From Bugula neritina (lineage: Eukaryota; Bryozoa; Gymnolaemata; Cheilostomatida; Bugulidae), in NCBI GenBank assembly GCA_964035545.1, contig OZ037770.1:4941662-5005661 (forward strand): 64,000 nucleotides of DNA, written 5' to 3'. Positions 32,198-47,100 of the stretch are shown here, one piece after another (the stretch's first letter is position 1; each line of letters begins with the position of its first letter). Under the pieces are notes generated by a model. The model had not been told where the DNA came from. It worked only from the letters and a program-made list of their open reading frames with translations, and made no database searches. The translations under genes were made by a program, and so were the position numbers.

Positions 32198-35100
32198 GTT
32201 AGTGTCTATTACAATAGCTGTATAATTGCTAAATGAGCTCATTTGTGTTATCAATTCAATAATAACAGATAAATTTTGCAGTTACTATTAACAGATAGCT
32301 GTATTTTACTGACAATCATGCACAATTATCAAATCTTTCTTAGCTTCTTGCCTTAACCACTTTAACTATCCATTGCTAAAATGATACACTATATATAGCA
32401 ATACTTGGTAAGCATTATATCAACATGTGAATTTTTGAATGTTTGAAATAATAACAGATTTCGCAAACCTCTCAGGTAGAGTAGATAATTTACAGCCCAC
32501 CATATTCATTATGTTTAAAAGCACAAAGCTATAGATTGTGATTTGCTTGAGATTATATTGTATTAGAGTTTCTCAAAACTTGAATATAACCATGTTTTAA
32601 TCATTTGGCATCACATACTCTAATGTTATAAACCTTAGTTAACAAATAATGTAGCACCCACTTGTACTTTACTAGTATCTATTTCTCATTAAATGCTTAT
32701 TAGCTTTCTGTATTTTACCCCGAATACACCTTGTCGGAATATATTTGTTTCTTGGATATTTTACTTGATTGGATATACAAGTAGTATATACAGTATATAA
32801 CATTATCCTGATACAGTGGATTACATATATTATGTACCTTTTATTACAGTTTATGTCAGCTGACTCAGTTAGAGAAATTAGACATAGGATGGAATTTTCT
32901 CTATACAGTACCAGAAGTTGTGTCATCATTCACATCACTTAAAGAGTTGAACATGTGGAGCTGTAAATTATCTAATCTACCTGAGAGGTCTGTTAGTCAC
33001 AATACTCTTTCTGTGTCAGAAATTCAATCACTCACATCTTTACATGCTTGTCAATTATTGCTAGAGTATATAATCCTACATTGTTATGTTCGAAGGCCTT
33101 ACAATTTTTTTTTAGTAGTTTTTCACATCCTGTGAATAACCCAGTTTCAAGGTATGAGATTGTATGGTATTATGCCACAAGACCTTTTTGTAATTTATAA
33201 CAAACAGCCATCTATAGTTTACTGGCAATCATGCCAAGTTTCGAATCTTTCTTAGCTTCTTGCCTTAACCACTTTACCTATCCATTGCTGGAATGATTTT
33301 GTTTTCTGCATTTTTACCTGGCTGACTACGCTTCAGCAATATAGTCTATACAGTGTATATTATTATCACACAGTAGACTACATATCTCTTACCCTTTATG
33401 ATTATACAGTCTATGTCAGCTGACTCAGTTAGAGGAACTATACATAGGATGGAATCCTCTCTACACAGTACCAGAAGTTGTGTCATCATTCACATCACTT
33501 GAAGAGTTGGATATGTGGGACTGTGATTTATCTACTCTACCTGAGAGGTCTGTTAGTCACAATACTCTTTCCGTTTCAGAAAGTCAATCACTCACATCTT
33601 CACATGCTTGTCAATTATTGCTAGAGTATATTATCCTACATTGTTATGTTCGAAGGCCTTACAATATTTTTCTAAGTTTTCTAAAGCATAAAGCTATAGA
33701 TTGTAATTTGTTTGAGATTATATTGTATTAGAGTTTCTCAAAACTTGAAAATAAACTTGTTTTAATCTTTTGGCATTACATACTCTAATGGTATAAACCT
33801 TCCTTAACAAATAATATAGGACCCACTTGTACTTTACTAGTATCTATTTCCCATTAAATGCTTATTAGCTTTTTGTATTTTACCCTCAATGTGCCTTGTG
33901 GGAATGAATTGGTTTCTTAGATATTTTACCTGATTGGATATACAAGTAGTATATACAGTATATAATATATTATCCTGATAGAGTGGATTACATATATTAT
34001 GTACTTTTTATTACAGTTTATGTCAGCTGACTCAGTTAAAGAAGCTGAACATAGCAAATAATCCTCTCAACACAGTACCAGAAGTTGTGTCATCACTCAC
34101 ATCACTTAAGGAGTTGAATATGTTGGACTGTAAATTATTTGCTCTACCTGAGAGGTTTGTGGAGTCTTTTTTTTATTTCAAACATTCAATAATTCACATT
34201 TTGATATAATGCTTACCAAGTATTGCTAAATAGTGTACCATTATGTACCGTTAAAAAGCACAAAGCTGTAGATTGTAATTTGCTTGAGATTATATTATAT
34301 TAAATTTTCTCGAAACTTGAAAATAACCATGTTTTAATCATTTGGTATTACACACTCTAATGGTATAAACCTTCTTTAACAAATAATGTAGCACCCACTT
34401 GTAGTTTACTAGTATCTATTTCCCATTAAATGCTTATTAGCTTTCTGTAGTTTACTTTGAATATGCCTTGTCGGAATAAATTTGTTTCTTGGATATTTTA
34501 CCTGATTGGATATACAAGTAGTATATACAGTATATAATATTACCCTGATACAGTGGATTACATATATTATGTACCTTTTATTACAGTCTATGTCAGCTGA
34601 CTCAGTTAGAGAAACTAAACATAAGATGGAATCCTCTCAACACAGTACCAGAAGTTGTGTCATCACTCACATCACTTGAAGAGTTGAAAATGGAGAGCTG
34701 TAACTTATCTACTCTACCTGAGAGGTTTGTGGAACACAGTCCTAAGTTATTCAATAATTCAACATTTCACATAAATTTATATGCCTACCATTTCTTTCTA
34801 AAGTGTATATAACCCAATTCTGCTATGTTAAAAACTCTAAAATGTTTCTTTTTTAAATTATCTCGTAGTTTGCCATAACCTTGAAATATCATCAGTAATT
34901 TATGGTTGTATAACATTGAATATTATTATGCCACAAGACCTTTTTGCAATTACATGTAATTAACAAACAGCCATCTACAGTTTACTGGCAACCATGTCAA
35001 TTATCGAATCTTCCTTAGCTTCTTGCCTTAATCACTTTGACTATCCATTGCTGGAATTATTGTGTTTTCTGCATTTTTTACCTGGCTGACTACGCTTAAG

Positions 35101-38100
35101 CAATATAGTCTATACAGTGTATAATATTATCACACAGTAGACTACATATATCTTAGCCTTTATGATTATACAGTCTATGTCAGCTGACTCAGTTAGAGAA
35201 ACTAAACATAAGATGGAATCCTCTCAACACAGTACCAGAAGTTGTGTCATCACTCACATCACTTAAAGAGTTGAATATGGGTAGCTGTAACTTATCTACT
35301 CTACCTGAGAGGTTTGTGGAACACAGTCCTAAGTTATTCAATAGTTCAACATTTCACATAAATTTATATGCCTACCATTTCTTTCTAAAGTGTATATAAC
35401 CCCATTCTGCTATGTTAAAAACTCTAAAATGTTTCTTTTTAAAATTATCTCGTAGTTTGCCATAACCTTGAAATATCATCAGTAATTTATGGTTGTATAA
35501 CATTGAATATTATTATGCCGCAAGACCTTTTTGCAATTACATGTAATTAACAAACAGCCATCTACAGTTTACTGGCAACCATGTCAATTATCGAATCTTC
35601 CTTAGCTTCTTGCCTTAATCACTTTGACTATCCATTGCTGGAATTATTGTGTTTTCTGCATTTTTTACCTGGCTGACTACGCTTAAGCAATATAGTCTAT
35701 ACAGTGTATAATATTATCACACAGTAGACTACATATATCTTAGCCTTTATGATTATACAGTCTATGTCAGCTGACTCAGTTAGAGAAACTAAACATAAGA
35801 TGGAATCCTCTCAACACAGTACCAGAAGTTGTGTCATCACTCACATCACTTAAAGAGTTGATTATGTGGAGCTGTCAATTATCTGCTCTACCTGAGAGGT
35901 TTGTGGAGTCTTTTATTATTTCAATCATTCAATAATTCACATTTTGATATAATGCTTACCAAGTATTGCTAAATAGTGTACCATTATGTACCGTTAAAAA
36001 GCATAAAGCTATAAATTGTAATTTGCTTGAGTATATATTATATTAAAGTTTCTCGAAACTTGAAAATAAACATCTTTTAATCATTTGGCATTACATTTCC
36101 TATTGCTATAAAACCTTCGTTAACAAATAATATAGCACCCACTTGTAGTTTACTAGTATCTATTCCCCATTAAATGCTTATTAGCTTTTTGTATTTTACT
36201 TTGAATATGCCTTGTCGGAATAAATTTGTTTCTTGGATATTTTACCTGATTGAATACACAAGTATAATATACAGTATATATAATATTATCCTGATACAGT
36301 GGATTACATATATTATGTACCTTTTATTACAGTCTATGTCAGCTGACTCAGTTAGAGAAGCTGAACATAGTGAAGAATCCTCTCAACACAATACCAGAAG
36401 TTGTGTCATCACTCTTATCACTTAAAGAGTTGAATATGAGGAGCTGTGAATTATCTGCTCTACCTGCGAGGTTTGTGGAACACAGTCTTTCTGGTTTCAA
36501 ACATTCAATAATTCACATGTTGATATAATGCTTACCAAGTATTGCTAATTAGTATGTCACTATGTATTGTTGAAAAGCATAAAGCTATAAATTACAATTT
36601 TCTTGAGGCTATATGATATTAGAGTTTCGCAAAACTTAAAAATAAACATGTTTTAATTATCACACATTACATTTCCTATTGCTATAAAACCTTCTTTAAC
36701 AGATAATATAGCACACACTTGTAACTATAGTTACTAGTATCTATTTCCGATTAAATGTTTATTGGCCTAGCTTTTATATTTTACTTTGAATATACCTTGT
36801 CGGAATAAATTTGTTTCTTGCATATTTTACCTGATTGAATACAGAAGTATAGTACATACTCTATATGTGACCAGTCGCGACAAAACCGGGGATGTGGCGG
36901 CGTTTATTAAGTGTAGTAAATGAAGGTTTAATTTGGAAATACTTAAATTTGAAATTAATTTCCAATTTTTAGATTTTAGACTTTTCTAGTGCAAAAAAAT
37001 CTAAGGATTTCAAAAATCATACTTTCGTAAGCATTTGATGATTCCTTCAGCTCTAAAATTGCATTTAACGTTGGTAACTAAGGCTTTCAATTTTTTAAAT
37101 GATGAAAAAATTGCGAAGTTATCGATTAAAGAAAGAAGACAATTTTAGTCACTTTCATAGCATGAGATCTTGCGAATTTATTTTTTATCAAATGAATTTA
37201 GCTTACACCTCTCTCTTCGTACTGTCAGAACCATCATATTTAAAATCGAAGGCTAGTTTTAGTTTTTCATCGTGTTCCATCCAAAGTTAGCTTTTAAGTT
37301 ACTGAGCTGTTTTGCCCTTTGGTGATAAATGCTGAACTTAATCTTTATCTTTAGCGTTCAAGCTTGAAAACCACAACAATACAGGTAATTATACTCAAAA
37401 CAATCATTTACGCTACTAACTTAGAATTGTTGCCAGGATTATTTGTAGTTATCAATTTAATAATATTTATACTATGACTAGGAGTAGGAGTCTGTCTTAG
37501 TCTATTCTATTCTATACTACTACTAGTAACTATTTAAATGACTTTCACTATGACTCACAGTTTGAGGTACGGTTACTCATAATGATAATCATAATGACTA
37601 TTATTCATGATTTACTGATACTGGTATTTGGTAGTAAAACCAAATGTAACTCATTAATAATACTAATAGTAATAGTATAACTTATAACTATAAGTATAAG
37701 TAATTAATAATTATAAATTCACTATTACCATTAGTATTACTATTACTTATTACTTATTAGTATTACTGTATTATTATTTGGGTCTGACTCTGAGTTTTGC
37801 CTTTGCTATTAAAACTTGATACTCATACTGATAGTATTATATTTATTGATTTATTCTATAGTTAATATTTCAATTTACATTAGACTTACTCTTACTCTTA
37901 GTTACTTTTAGCCTCTGTCTTAGATTTTGTCAATACAGTTACTGATTACTATTACTATTAGTATTAACATTTGGCCTACTAGTACTAGTCAAACTACCAG
38001 TTCCTTTTGTGATTTTTAAATTAGCTCAAAGTTTGATTTAAAATATAATGATAAAATCTTTATCACATTATGCAGGCTTACAGTTAGTGTTACTATCAAA

Positions 38101-41100
38101 ACTCAATTGATAATCATATTTATATTCATAAAAGCATCACCTATAATTAAATTGAAATGATAAATGTGACTAAATGTAAATGATTATAATGATGAAATAT
38201 TAATGCGAGTTCATGATGATTCTATAGTTGACTTGACTTAGTTTTTCAGTAACTTACTTTTAGTCTTATTTAGTGAGTAGTAACACTAACTGAATGCATA
38301 AATAGTCTAAACTTTTTAATTTTATTATAAGATGAGCAAAAATTTATTCATATTTTAAAGTAATTCATTGAATTCAAATTGATTTTATAGTAAATGTCTT
38401 CAATAGGTTCAGTTGCACTTAGCTAGCTTTTTTACTCAATTAAATGCCCGAGTGGTTAATAGTTATCTAAAGACATTGCTTCAAAATTGCCAATTGCAGA
38501 TATGCTAGATATTCAAGTGCATAATGTGTAATTTTACTGATAATACTATGTTAATATAGAATAATCCGATATTCTGTACATTTTAGAAAATGCACTTGTG
38601 AGGGCATTAGAGTGAAGACTTATACCTACACAACTCTACTACCTATCAATCTAATACTTCTAATGTAGACACTCCGAATTATGGCTTGCAAGGTTATGGC
38701 TTCTGCTTATTTCATTCATAAAAAGGTTTGCAGTCTTTTAATGATGTGCTTGAAAATTATCAAGCATTTTTTTAATTTAAATTGTTCTGTTTAATTCAAT
38801 AAATTTAAACGTTGATGAAATGCAGGATCACAATTAACTACTGCCATAATAGTACTACAAGAGTGTTCAGCCAACTAAATTTTTATAATATAACTGGGTA
38901 TAATTTCTAATCAAGCTACCGTTTCCTTTTGTTATTTAAAAAAAAGTCAACATTGTACTTTCAGCTCTGGAATAGACAATAAGTGGGTAGATTTGCAGAA
39001 TGGAGGTCAAGTAGCAGCATCTATAATTGCTAGAAAATCAACTGATGATAGTGATGAAGCTTTTGCCACATACATGATGTTATGTGTCCATACTCCGTAA
39101 ACTCATATTATGAAGACCAAGAAAGTAGAAAGATGATAAGTGCCTTCTCTGCAAAAACCGTAGAAGCTATCTAATTTTCTTTTCTTGATAAGAGTTAATT
39201 CAAGCATAATGGTTGTATCCAGGCTGGATTTTTTACTGCATTCAATTGGTTTTTTAAAATAATGTATTTGATGTTTTTTTTAAATGTGAATATTAATGCC
39301 TAATAAAACTCAAAAGTTCGAATAGCTGATTTTTGTTTATAATATTTTCAACATCTCAGCCAAATCAATTGCTAAATTTAGTTGCTGTTAGAGATTATAA
39401 AGATATTTATAAATGAACCTCGCATGATCTCATAATAGTCAAATAATTTTCTCATAAGTGTTCTACTCATAAAGCAATAATTATGAAACAGCACAGCTCA
39501 ATAGCTGCAGTTTGATATATTACAGAATATATTAGAGGAAAGGGAGGTATTCAATGTATAAGAGGAAGCAGCTGCCATTTTGTTTTATATGATTTCCTGC
39601 TGACTTGGATGCCTAATTTAAATATCTCAACACACAAACTTGCTGAAACATCTTCTTTGCTGGAATTGTTAAACCTTTCAACCATTAAACAAAGTAAAAA
39701 GCAAATTGGCAAATAAATTAGACAAAAAGTTTGACGGCCATATTTGACCTAATTTCATGTTGAGGCAGCATGAAATTTAGTTTAACAGAAAGCCCAAACT
39801 TTCACAATTATTTTGATACCAAATTTGTCACTATTCCTGTTATACAAAGACCCGTTGCTAAGGCTTGTAAATTGTAAACAAATAATTCTCAACTTATTCT
39901 AGAGTTGCCAACTTTAAACGCGATTTTCTCGAAACAGTAATTTAGAAATTCTAAAAACGTTGAGGTTTTTAAATACTGATATCTCGAGTTCTACTTATGC
40001 TAGAGACTTCAAATGAAGTGCAAAATGTTCAGAAAAGTCTGCTCTATCACTCTATAGTGATAACTAGATATCCAACATTTTATATACATCCCTTGCTTTG
40101 TGGTGCCAGGTCACATATACAGTATAATATAATATTATTCTGATAGATTGGACTATATATATGTACATTTTCTATACTTTTTATATTACAGCTTATGTCA
40201 GCTGATTCAGTTAGAGAAACTACACATAGCAGATAATTTTCTCTACACAGTACCAGAAGTTGTGTCATCACTCACATCACTTAAAGAGTTGTATATGTGG
40301 AACTGTAAATTATCTACTCTACCTGAGAGGTTTGTGGAACACAGTCTTTCTTGTTTCAAATACTCAATAATTCACAGGTTGATATAATGCTTACCATGTA
40401 TTGGGAATTAGTATATCACTATGTATTGTTGAATAGCATAATGCTATAAATTATTATTTTCTTGAGGCTATATGATATTAGAGTTTCTCAAAACTTGAAA
40501 TAAATATGTTTCAGTTATCTGGCATTAAATTTCCTATTGCTATAAAACGTTCTTCAACAAATACTATATAGCACCCACTTGTGGTTTACTAGAATCTATT
40601 TCACATTAAATGTCTTTTACTTTGAATATGCCTTGTCGCAATAAATTTGTCTTTTTTCTGCATGTTATACCTGATTGAATACACAAGTATAGTAGACAGA
40701 GTACGTACTATTATCCTGGTACAGTAAATTACATATATTATGCACTTTATATTACAGTCTATGTCAACTGAATCAGTTAGAGAAACTAGACATAGCAAGT
40801 AATTCGCTCTACATGGTACCAGAAGTTGTGTCATCACTCACATCACTCAAAGAGTTGGATATGTGGAGCTGTACATTATCTACTCTACCTGAGAGGTTTG
40901 TGGAACACAGTCTTTCTTGTTTCAAACACTCAATAATTCACACATTGATATAATGCTTACCCAGTATTGCTAATTAGTATGTCACTATGTGTTGTTGAAA
41001 AGCATAGAGTTATAAATTACATATTTCTTGAGGCTATATGGTATTAGAGTTTCTGAAAACTTGAAAATAAATATGTTTCAGTTATCTGGCATTACAAATT

Positions 41101-44100
41101 TCTTATTGCTATAAAACCTTTTTAACAAATAATATAGCACCTACTTGTAGTTTACTATAGTGTGTATTTCTCATCAAATGGTTATTAGAGCCTTCTGTAC
41201 TGTACTTTGAATAATATGCCTTAGAGTAATAACTTTGCTACTTGGATATTTTACTTGATTGAATATGCAGTGTTTGTTATGATACAATAGATTAAATATA
41301 TCACATACTTTATATTACAGCCTGTGCCAGCTGACTCAGTTAGAGAAACTAAACATAGGAGGGAATCCTCTCAACACAGTACCAGAAGTTGTGTCATCAC
41401 TCACATCACTTGAAGAGTTGAATATGGAGATATGTAACTTATCTACTCTACCTGAGAGGTTTGTGTGCCACAACAAATTTTATATATCACTTTTAACATT
41501 CAACAATTGTTATTTTGAAGCAGAATTTCAACACAGTAAGTACTACATTGAGATGTATATACTTTTTCTCTGCAAACCTCCATATGAATCTTCCCGTTGC
41601 TGGGCATATTGTCAATTAGCACACTATCTAGAAGTTTCCTCTGCTTCACAAGTTATTTTATAGTATTTCTATATCTTTTTGAATATTTCCCATGATAGGT
41701 TGACTGGGCTGTTTTTCAGAAGTCGTTTTAATAACTCTTTTCATTATATTATAACTATAGCTACTTCTGTACACATAATTGGTATATATTATATTATTAT
41801 TATAGTAAAACAGTTTCTTATTACTGTCTGATTGAATGCACAAGTGCTATATACAGTACATAATATAATCCTGATACAGTGAATTACATATATTGTGCGC
41901 TTTATATTACAGTCTATGTAAGCTGACTCAGTTAGAGAAACTAGACATAAGTGGAAATCCTCTCAACACAGTACCAGATGTTGTGTCCTCACTCACATCA
42001 CTTAAAGAGTTGGATATGAGGAGATGTAACTTATCTAATCTACCTGAGAGGTTTGTGTGTCACAGTCTTTCTTGTTTCAAATACTCAATAATTCACAGGT
42101 TGATATAATGCTTACCATGTATTTGGAATTAGTATATCACTATGTATTGTTGAATAGCATAATGCTATAAATTATTATTTTCTTGAGGCTATATGATATT
42201 AGAGTTTCTCAAAAGTTGAAAGTAAATATGTTTCAGTTATTTGGCATTACATTTCCTAATGCTATAAAACCTTCTTCAACAAATACTATAGCACCCACTT
42301 GTAGTTTACTAGAATATATTTCACATTAAAATCTTATTAGCTCATTCGCTTATTTAACTTTGAATTTGCCTTGTTGCAATAGTTTTGTTCCTTGGATATT
42401 TTACCTGATTGAATAGACAAGTATAGTATACACAGTATATAATATTATCCTGATACAGTAGATTACATATATTGTGCGCTTTATATTACAGTCTATGTAA
42501 GCTAACTCAGTTAAAGAAACTAGGCATAAGTGGTAATCCTCTCAACACAGTACCAGAAGTTGTGTCATCACTCACATCAATTAAAAAGTTGGATATGTGG
42601 AGCTGTGGATTATCTACTCTACCTGAGAGGTTTGTGTCATCCTAATGTTTGAAACATTCAATAATTCACATGTTGATATAATGCTTATACCAAGTATTGC
42701 TAATTAGTATGTCACTATGTATTGTTGAAAAGCATAAAGCTATAAATTAGAATTTCTTTGAGGCTATATTGTATTGGAGTTTCTCAAAACTTGAAAATAA
42801 ATATGTTTCAGTTATCTGGCATTGAATTTCCTATTGCTATAAAACCTTCTTCAACAAATACTAAAGCACCCACTTGTAGTTCACTAGAATTTTTTTCACA
42901 TTAAATGTCTTTTACTTTGAATATGCCTTGTCATACTAAATTTGTGTTTTTTTTTTCATGTTATACCTGATTGAAGACACCAGTATAGTATACGGAGTAC
43001 ATACTATTATCCTGATACAGTAGACTACATATATTACACACTTTATATTACAGTCTGTGCCAGCTGACTCAGTTAGAGAAACTACACATAAGAGACAATC
43101 CTCTCAACACAGTACCAGAAGTTGTGTCATCACTCACATCACTTAAAGAGTTGGATATGAACAACTGTAAATTATCTACGCTACCTGAGAGGTTTGTGTC
43201 ATCTTAATGTTTGAAACATTCAATAATTCACAATTTGATATAATGCCTACCAACTACCAAGTAGTGCTAATTATTATGCCATCATGTATCGTTGAAAAGG
43301 ATATAGCTACAATAGATTACAATTTTCTTGAGACTATATGACATTAAAGTTTCTCAAAACTTTAATTAAATAAACATGTTTTAATCATCTGGCATTACAT
43401 TCTCTATTGCTATAAACCTTTCTTTAACAAATAATTTAGCACCCACTTGAAGTTTACTAGAATATACTTCACATTAAATGCTTATTAGCTTTCTGTATTT
43501 TACTTTGAATTTGTTTTGTTGCAATACATTTGTTTCTTGGATGTTTTATCTACTTGAATATGCAAGTATAGTATACAGAGTACATCCTTTAATCCTGATA
43601 CAGTGGATTACATGTATTATACACTTTATATTGCAGTCTATGTCAGCTGACTCAGTTAGAGAAACTGGACATAGGATGGAATCCTCTCAACACAGTACCA
43701 GAAGTTGTGTCATCACTCACATCACTTAAAGAGTTGGATATGTGGAGATGTAACTTATCTACTCTACCTGAGAGGTTTGTGTGCCACAACAAATTTTATA
43801 TATCACTTTTAACATTCAATAGCTATTATTTCATAGCAATATTTCAACACAGTAAATACTACATTAGGATGCAAACCTGCAAACCTACATATGAATCTCA
43901 CCGTTTCTGGGGATATTGTCAATTAACACACTATCTATAGAAGTTTCCTCAACTTCACAAATTATTTTATAGTATTTCAATATCTTTTTTGAAATGCTTA
44001 CCATGATAGGTTGACTATGCTTTTCTTCAGAAATCGTTTTAATAACTCTTTTCAATATATTTTAACTATAGCTACTTCTGTATACAAAATTAGTTTTTAT

Positions 44101-47100
44101 TATATTATTTTAATAACATATTATCTCATTATTTTCAAATTAGTCAGAAAACCACTTCCTTATATTTTCAATGACATCATATATCACATACTTAACTCAA
44201 TAAACTGTATTGTGTAAGGCTCATTAGTAACAATGCATGGTGGATTATATAGTATGTTTTACTTAAATAATCACATTTGAGGTACAAATATTTCGACATG
44301 AAAGATCTGACATTATATTGCTAACCTAAGAAGAGAAAACAAATCATATATTGCCACTTTGTTTTTTGCATGCTCTACTTTAGTTGTCTCTCTCAACTCT
44401 TGGTGTAGTAGAAGCCAATTTTTATTCTATTCCTGTTCTCAAATAACCAATGAATATATTTCTTTATATCTAATTCACATTTTTAAGTGACTAATTAACT
44501 GGCCTTTAAAAGTGTAACATGTTCCTTGCAAGACGATGACTTTCCAGAGTTGTATTCTATCATAGTGAAATAATTCACAGCTTCTACTTTCTGTCTAAAA
44601 ATATGCTGCATTTATTAGAATACTTAGTGGGAAGTTGTGTCAGAAGTATTTTTTTTTATTGAAACTACTTTAATGCCTTGCGTAGGTGTTTCAGAGCTGT
44701 ACTGTGTTCCTATTTGATGATAAATTACATGTATTATGGCACATAAAACAATATTCCTTATAATTATAACATCCATATAGTAGAATATCAGTGTGAACAG
44801 TTACTCAGTGATCAGAAGTGTCAGAAGTATTTTATTTTTACTTCACATTACTTTAATGCCTTATGCAGCTGCCACAAAGCTGTAGCCTACCATGTTCCTA
44901 TTTGCTGATAACTGTATCATGGCACATACTAGAAATTTTCTTCTCTGTATTATAAAATATTATTCCTTCTAGTAGAATACTTGTGTGAACAGTTACTCAG
45001 TGATCTGCCATATAGAAAAAGATTTCTGTATGATAGTATTCTGTCTAGGGTGTGTTTTTATGACAGTACTTAGTACAAATGTAGCACTTTTCTTACCAAA
45101 TATACTTATAATTATACTGTTATATATATCTCTATGAAATACTTAAAACTTTATGCATCGTATATATATAACATGATACCCGTACATAATTGTAACTTAG
45201 ACATACTTGTTTTCTTTCCTAAATTAATGTACTAATTCAAGGTATTGTATATAAACTTGTTATAGCAACTGCAACTCAGTACTATATTATGTGTAATTAT
45301 TGTTATACTAATATTGGGTATCTTTATGAAAACTATTATATCAATTATCTGTATAGTTAGGTCTAATAATAGAAATATTATATATTGTTAGAATACAGAG
45401 ATTAAAGAAGTTACAGAAACTCAACATTTCAAGGAATAAATTCACCAGTCTCCCATCTTCAGTATGTGCATTGAGCAATCTGCACATACTGAATATATCC
45501 TACAACGAATTTATGGAATCTTTGAGCCCTGAGATACTACAGCTAACACATCTTAGGACCTTCGATACATATAGCTGTGATGCTCTTACATCTCCTCCAC
45601 TGGAAGTCTGTAAAAGAGGACTCGATGCTGTGCGACAATACTACACAGACTTGGCTAAAGGTGCTGGTAGAAATCTTCCATTTGCTACAATAGTGGTGTT
45701 GGGGAACACCATGGCAGGTAAAACCAGTCTAATCAGAACATTACAGAGCACTGACAAGAAAAGAGTTTTAACTGACAGAAGTCCTAATGCAGAGTATGAT
45801 GAGACCACAAAAGTGTTCAATGTGGAAGAGGTGGAGGTGGATGGTACAACTCTTCGTCTCATAGATATGGGAGGCCAGGAGGTCTACCATATCACATACC
45901 ATTTAACACTGAGACAGAATTGTGTACCAGTAATTGTAGTCAACATGGAGCAGTATGATCAGATTTCGAAAATGTCTACAGACAGAGAGGCTGTGAGAAA
46001 GCTGGCTTTTGACTTCATGTCTCACCTCTATCTCGCTCATCCAACTCTTGGCCCACCTAAGCTTGTTTTCACACACAAAGATAAGTTTCCGAGTGAAGTT
46101 TTCCAACGGCTTCGAAAAAAGTTTCTTAAAGTTTCTGAGAAGTTATGCAAAAATATTCTTGAAGAAGAGAACAGTTTGGAAGGTGACTTTGCTCGAATTC
46201 AACATTTCACTGCATCAAACGGAAAAGTGTTCTCCAATGACAACATATATGAAGTTGGGAAATTTGACGAGTACAAGATATTTGAATCGATTAAAAAATC
46301 TCTTCTTCAAAGTTGCCAACACTTTGTGAAGCCACTTCCAAAAGTCTGGGAGGATGTCAACAACAACATTTTGTCATTACAGACCTCACATAACACCTTT
46401 GATGAAATATTGGCTATGATAAACGAAAAGCAGGATAACATTGAAGCAAAACACTTGGATACGATTATCATGTACATGCATGATTGTGGCAAAGTTCTCT
46501 GGTATAAACATATTGATGCACTCAGGCCATACATATTTCACAAGATCACGGAAATTACCAAGCTACTCTGTGTCTTGTATCATCATGATCCAGACGTCTG
46601 GCAAAGTAGAGTTGATCAGTTCCAACCGTATTTTTCAATGGAAGGAGTGAGGATTGAAAAACAAGAATTTGAAGAGTTTGTGAATTCCTTTAGAATCAAT
46701 GGCTTGATGATGAAATCTCTTCTTGTATATTTGATTTGAAAAGAAACTTCGTTCACTGGTGAAAATGATGTGAAAATTGCTGTTTGCTTGCTCAGAACAT
46801 TCCGTTTATTGTATGGCCCTTTGAATAATGATTCTGAAGATCCGTACTTCATAGTCCCTCAGTTTGCCAAAGAATCCTACAGCCTCTCCTACACTCCGCC
46901 AAAGGAGCTGATGCTTTATACCGAAACGCAGTTTAATGGTCTGGCATTACCACAGCATGTCTACCATCAGATGACGGTTGGTTTGCTGGAACTATTTGCT
47001 GACAATTCTGCCACAATACAGGTGAAGAGAAATGGAGCAAATGTCTATCAAGATAAAATATATACACAGCTGATACATGACTATGAATCTAAAAGAGTTT

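Noticed and set aside
32850-43774. Regular repeats with unique spacers, CRISPR-like at first sight
   Set aside because: The units are splice-bounded coding exons of 138 nt with homologous introns, in animal DNA.
46737-46739. TGA as a selenocysteine codon
   Set aside because: Roc-COR proteins are not known selenoproteins, there is no redox context, and I saw no SECIS-like hairpin. A nonsense change is simpler.
45641-46852. Several minus-strand ORFs opposite the Roc-COR exon
   Set aside because: They are antisense shadows of a conserved coding exon.
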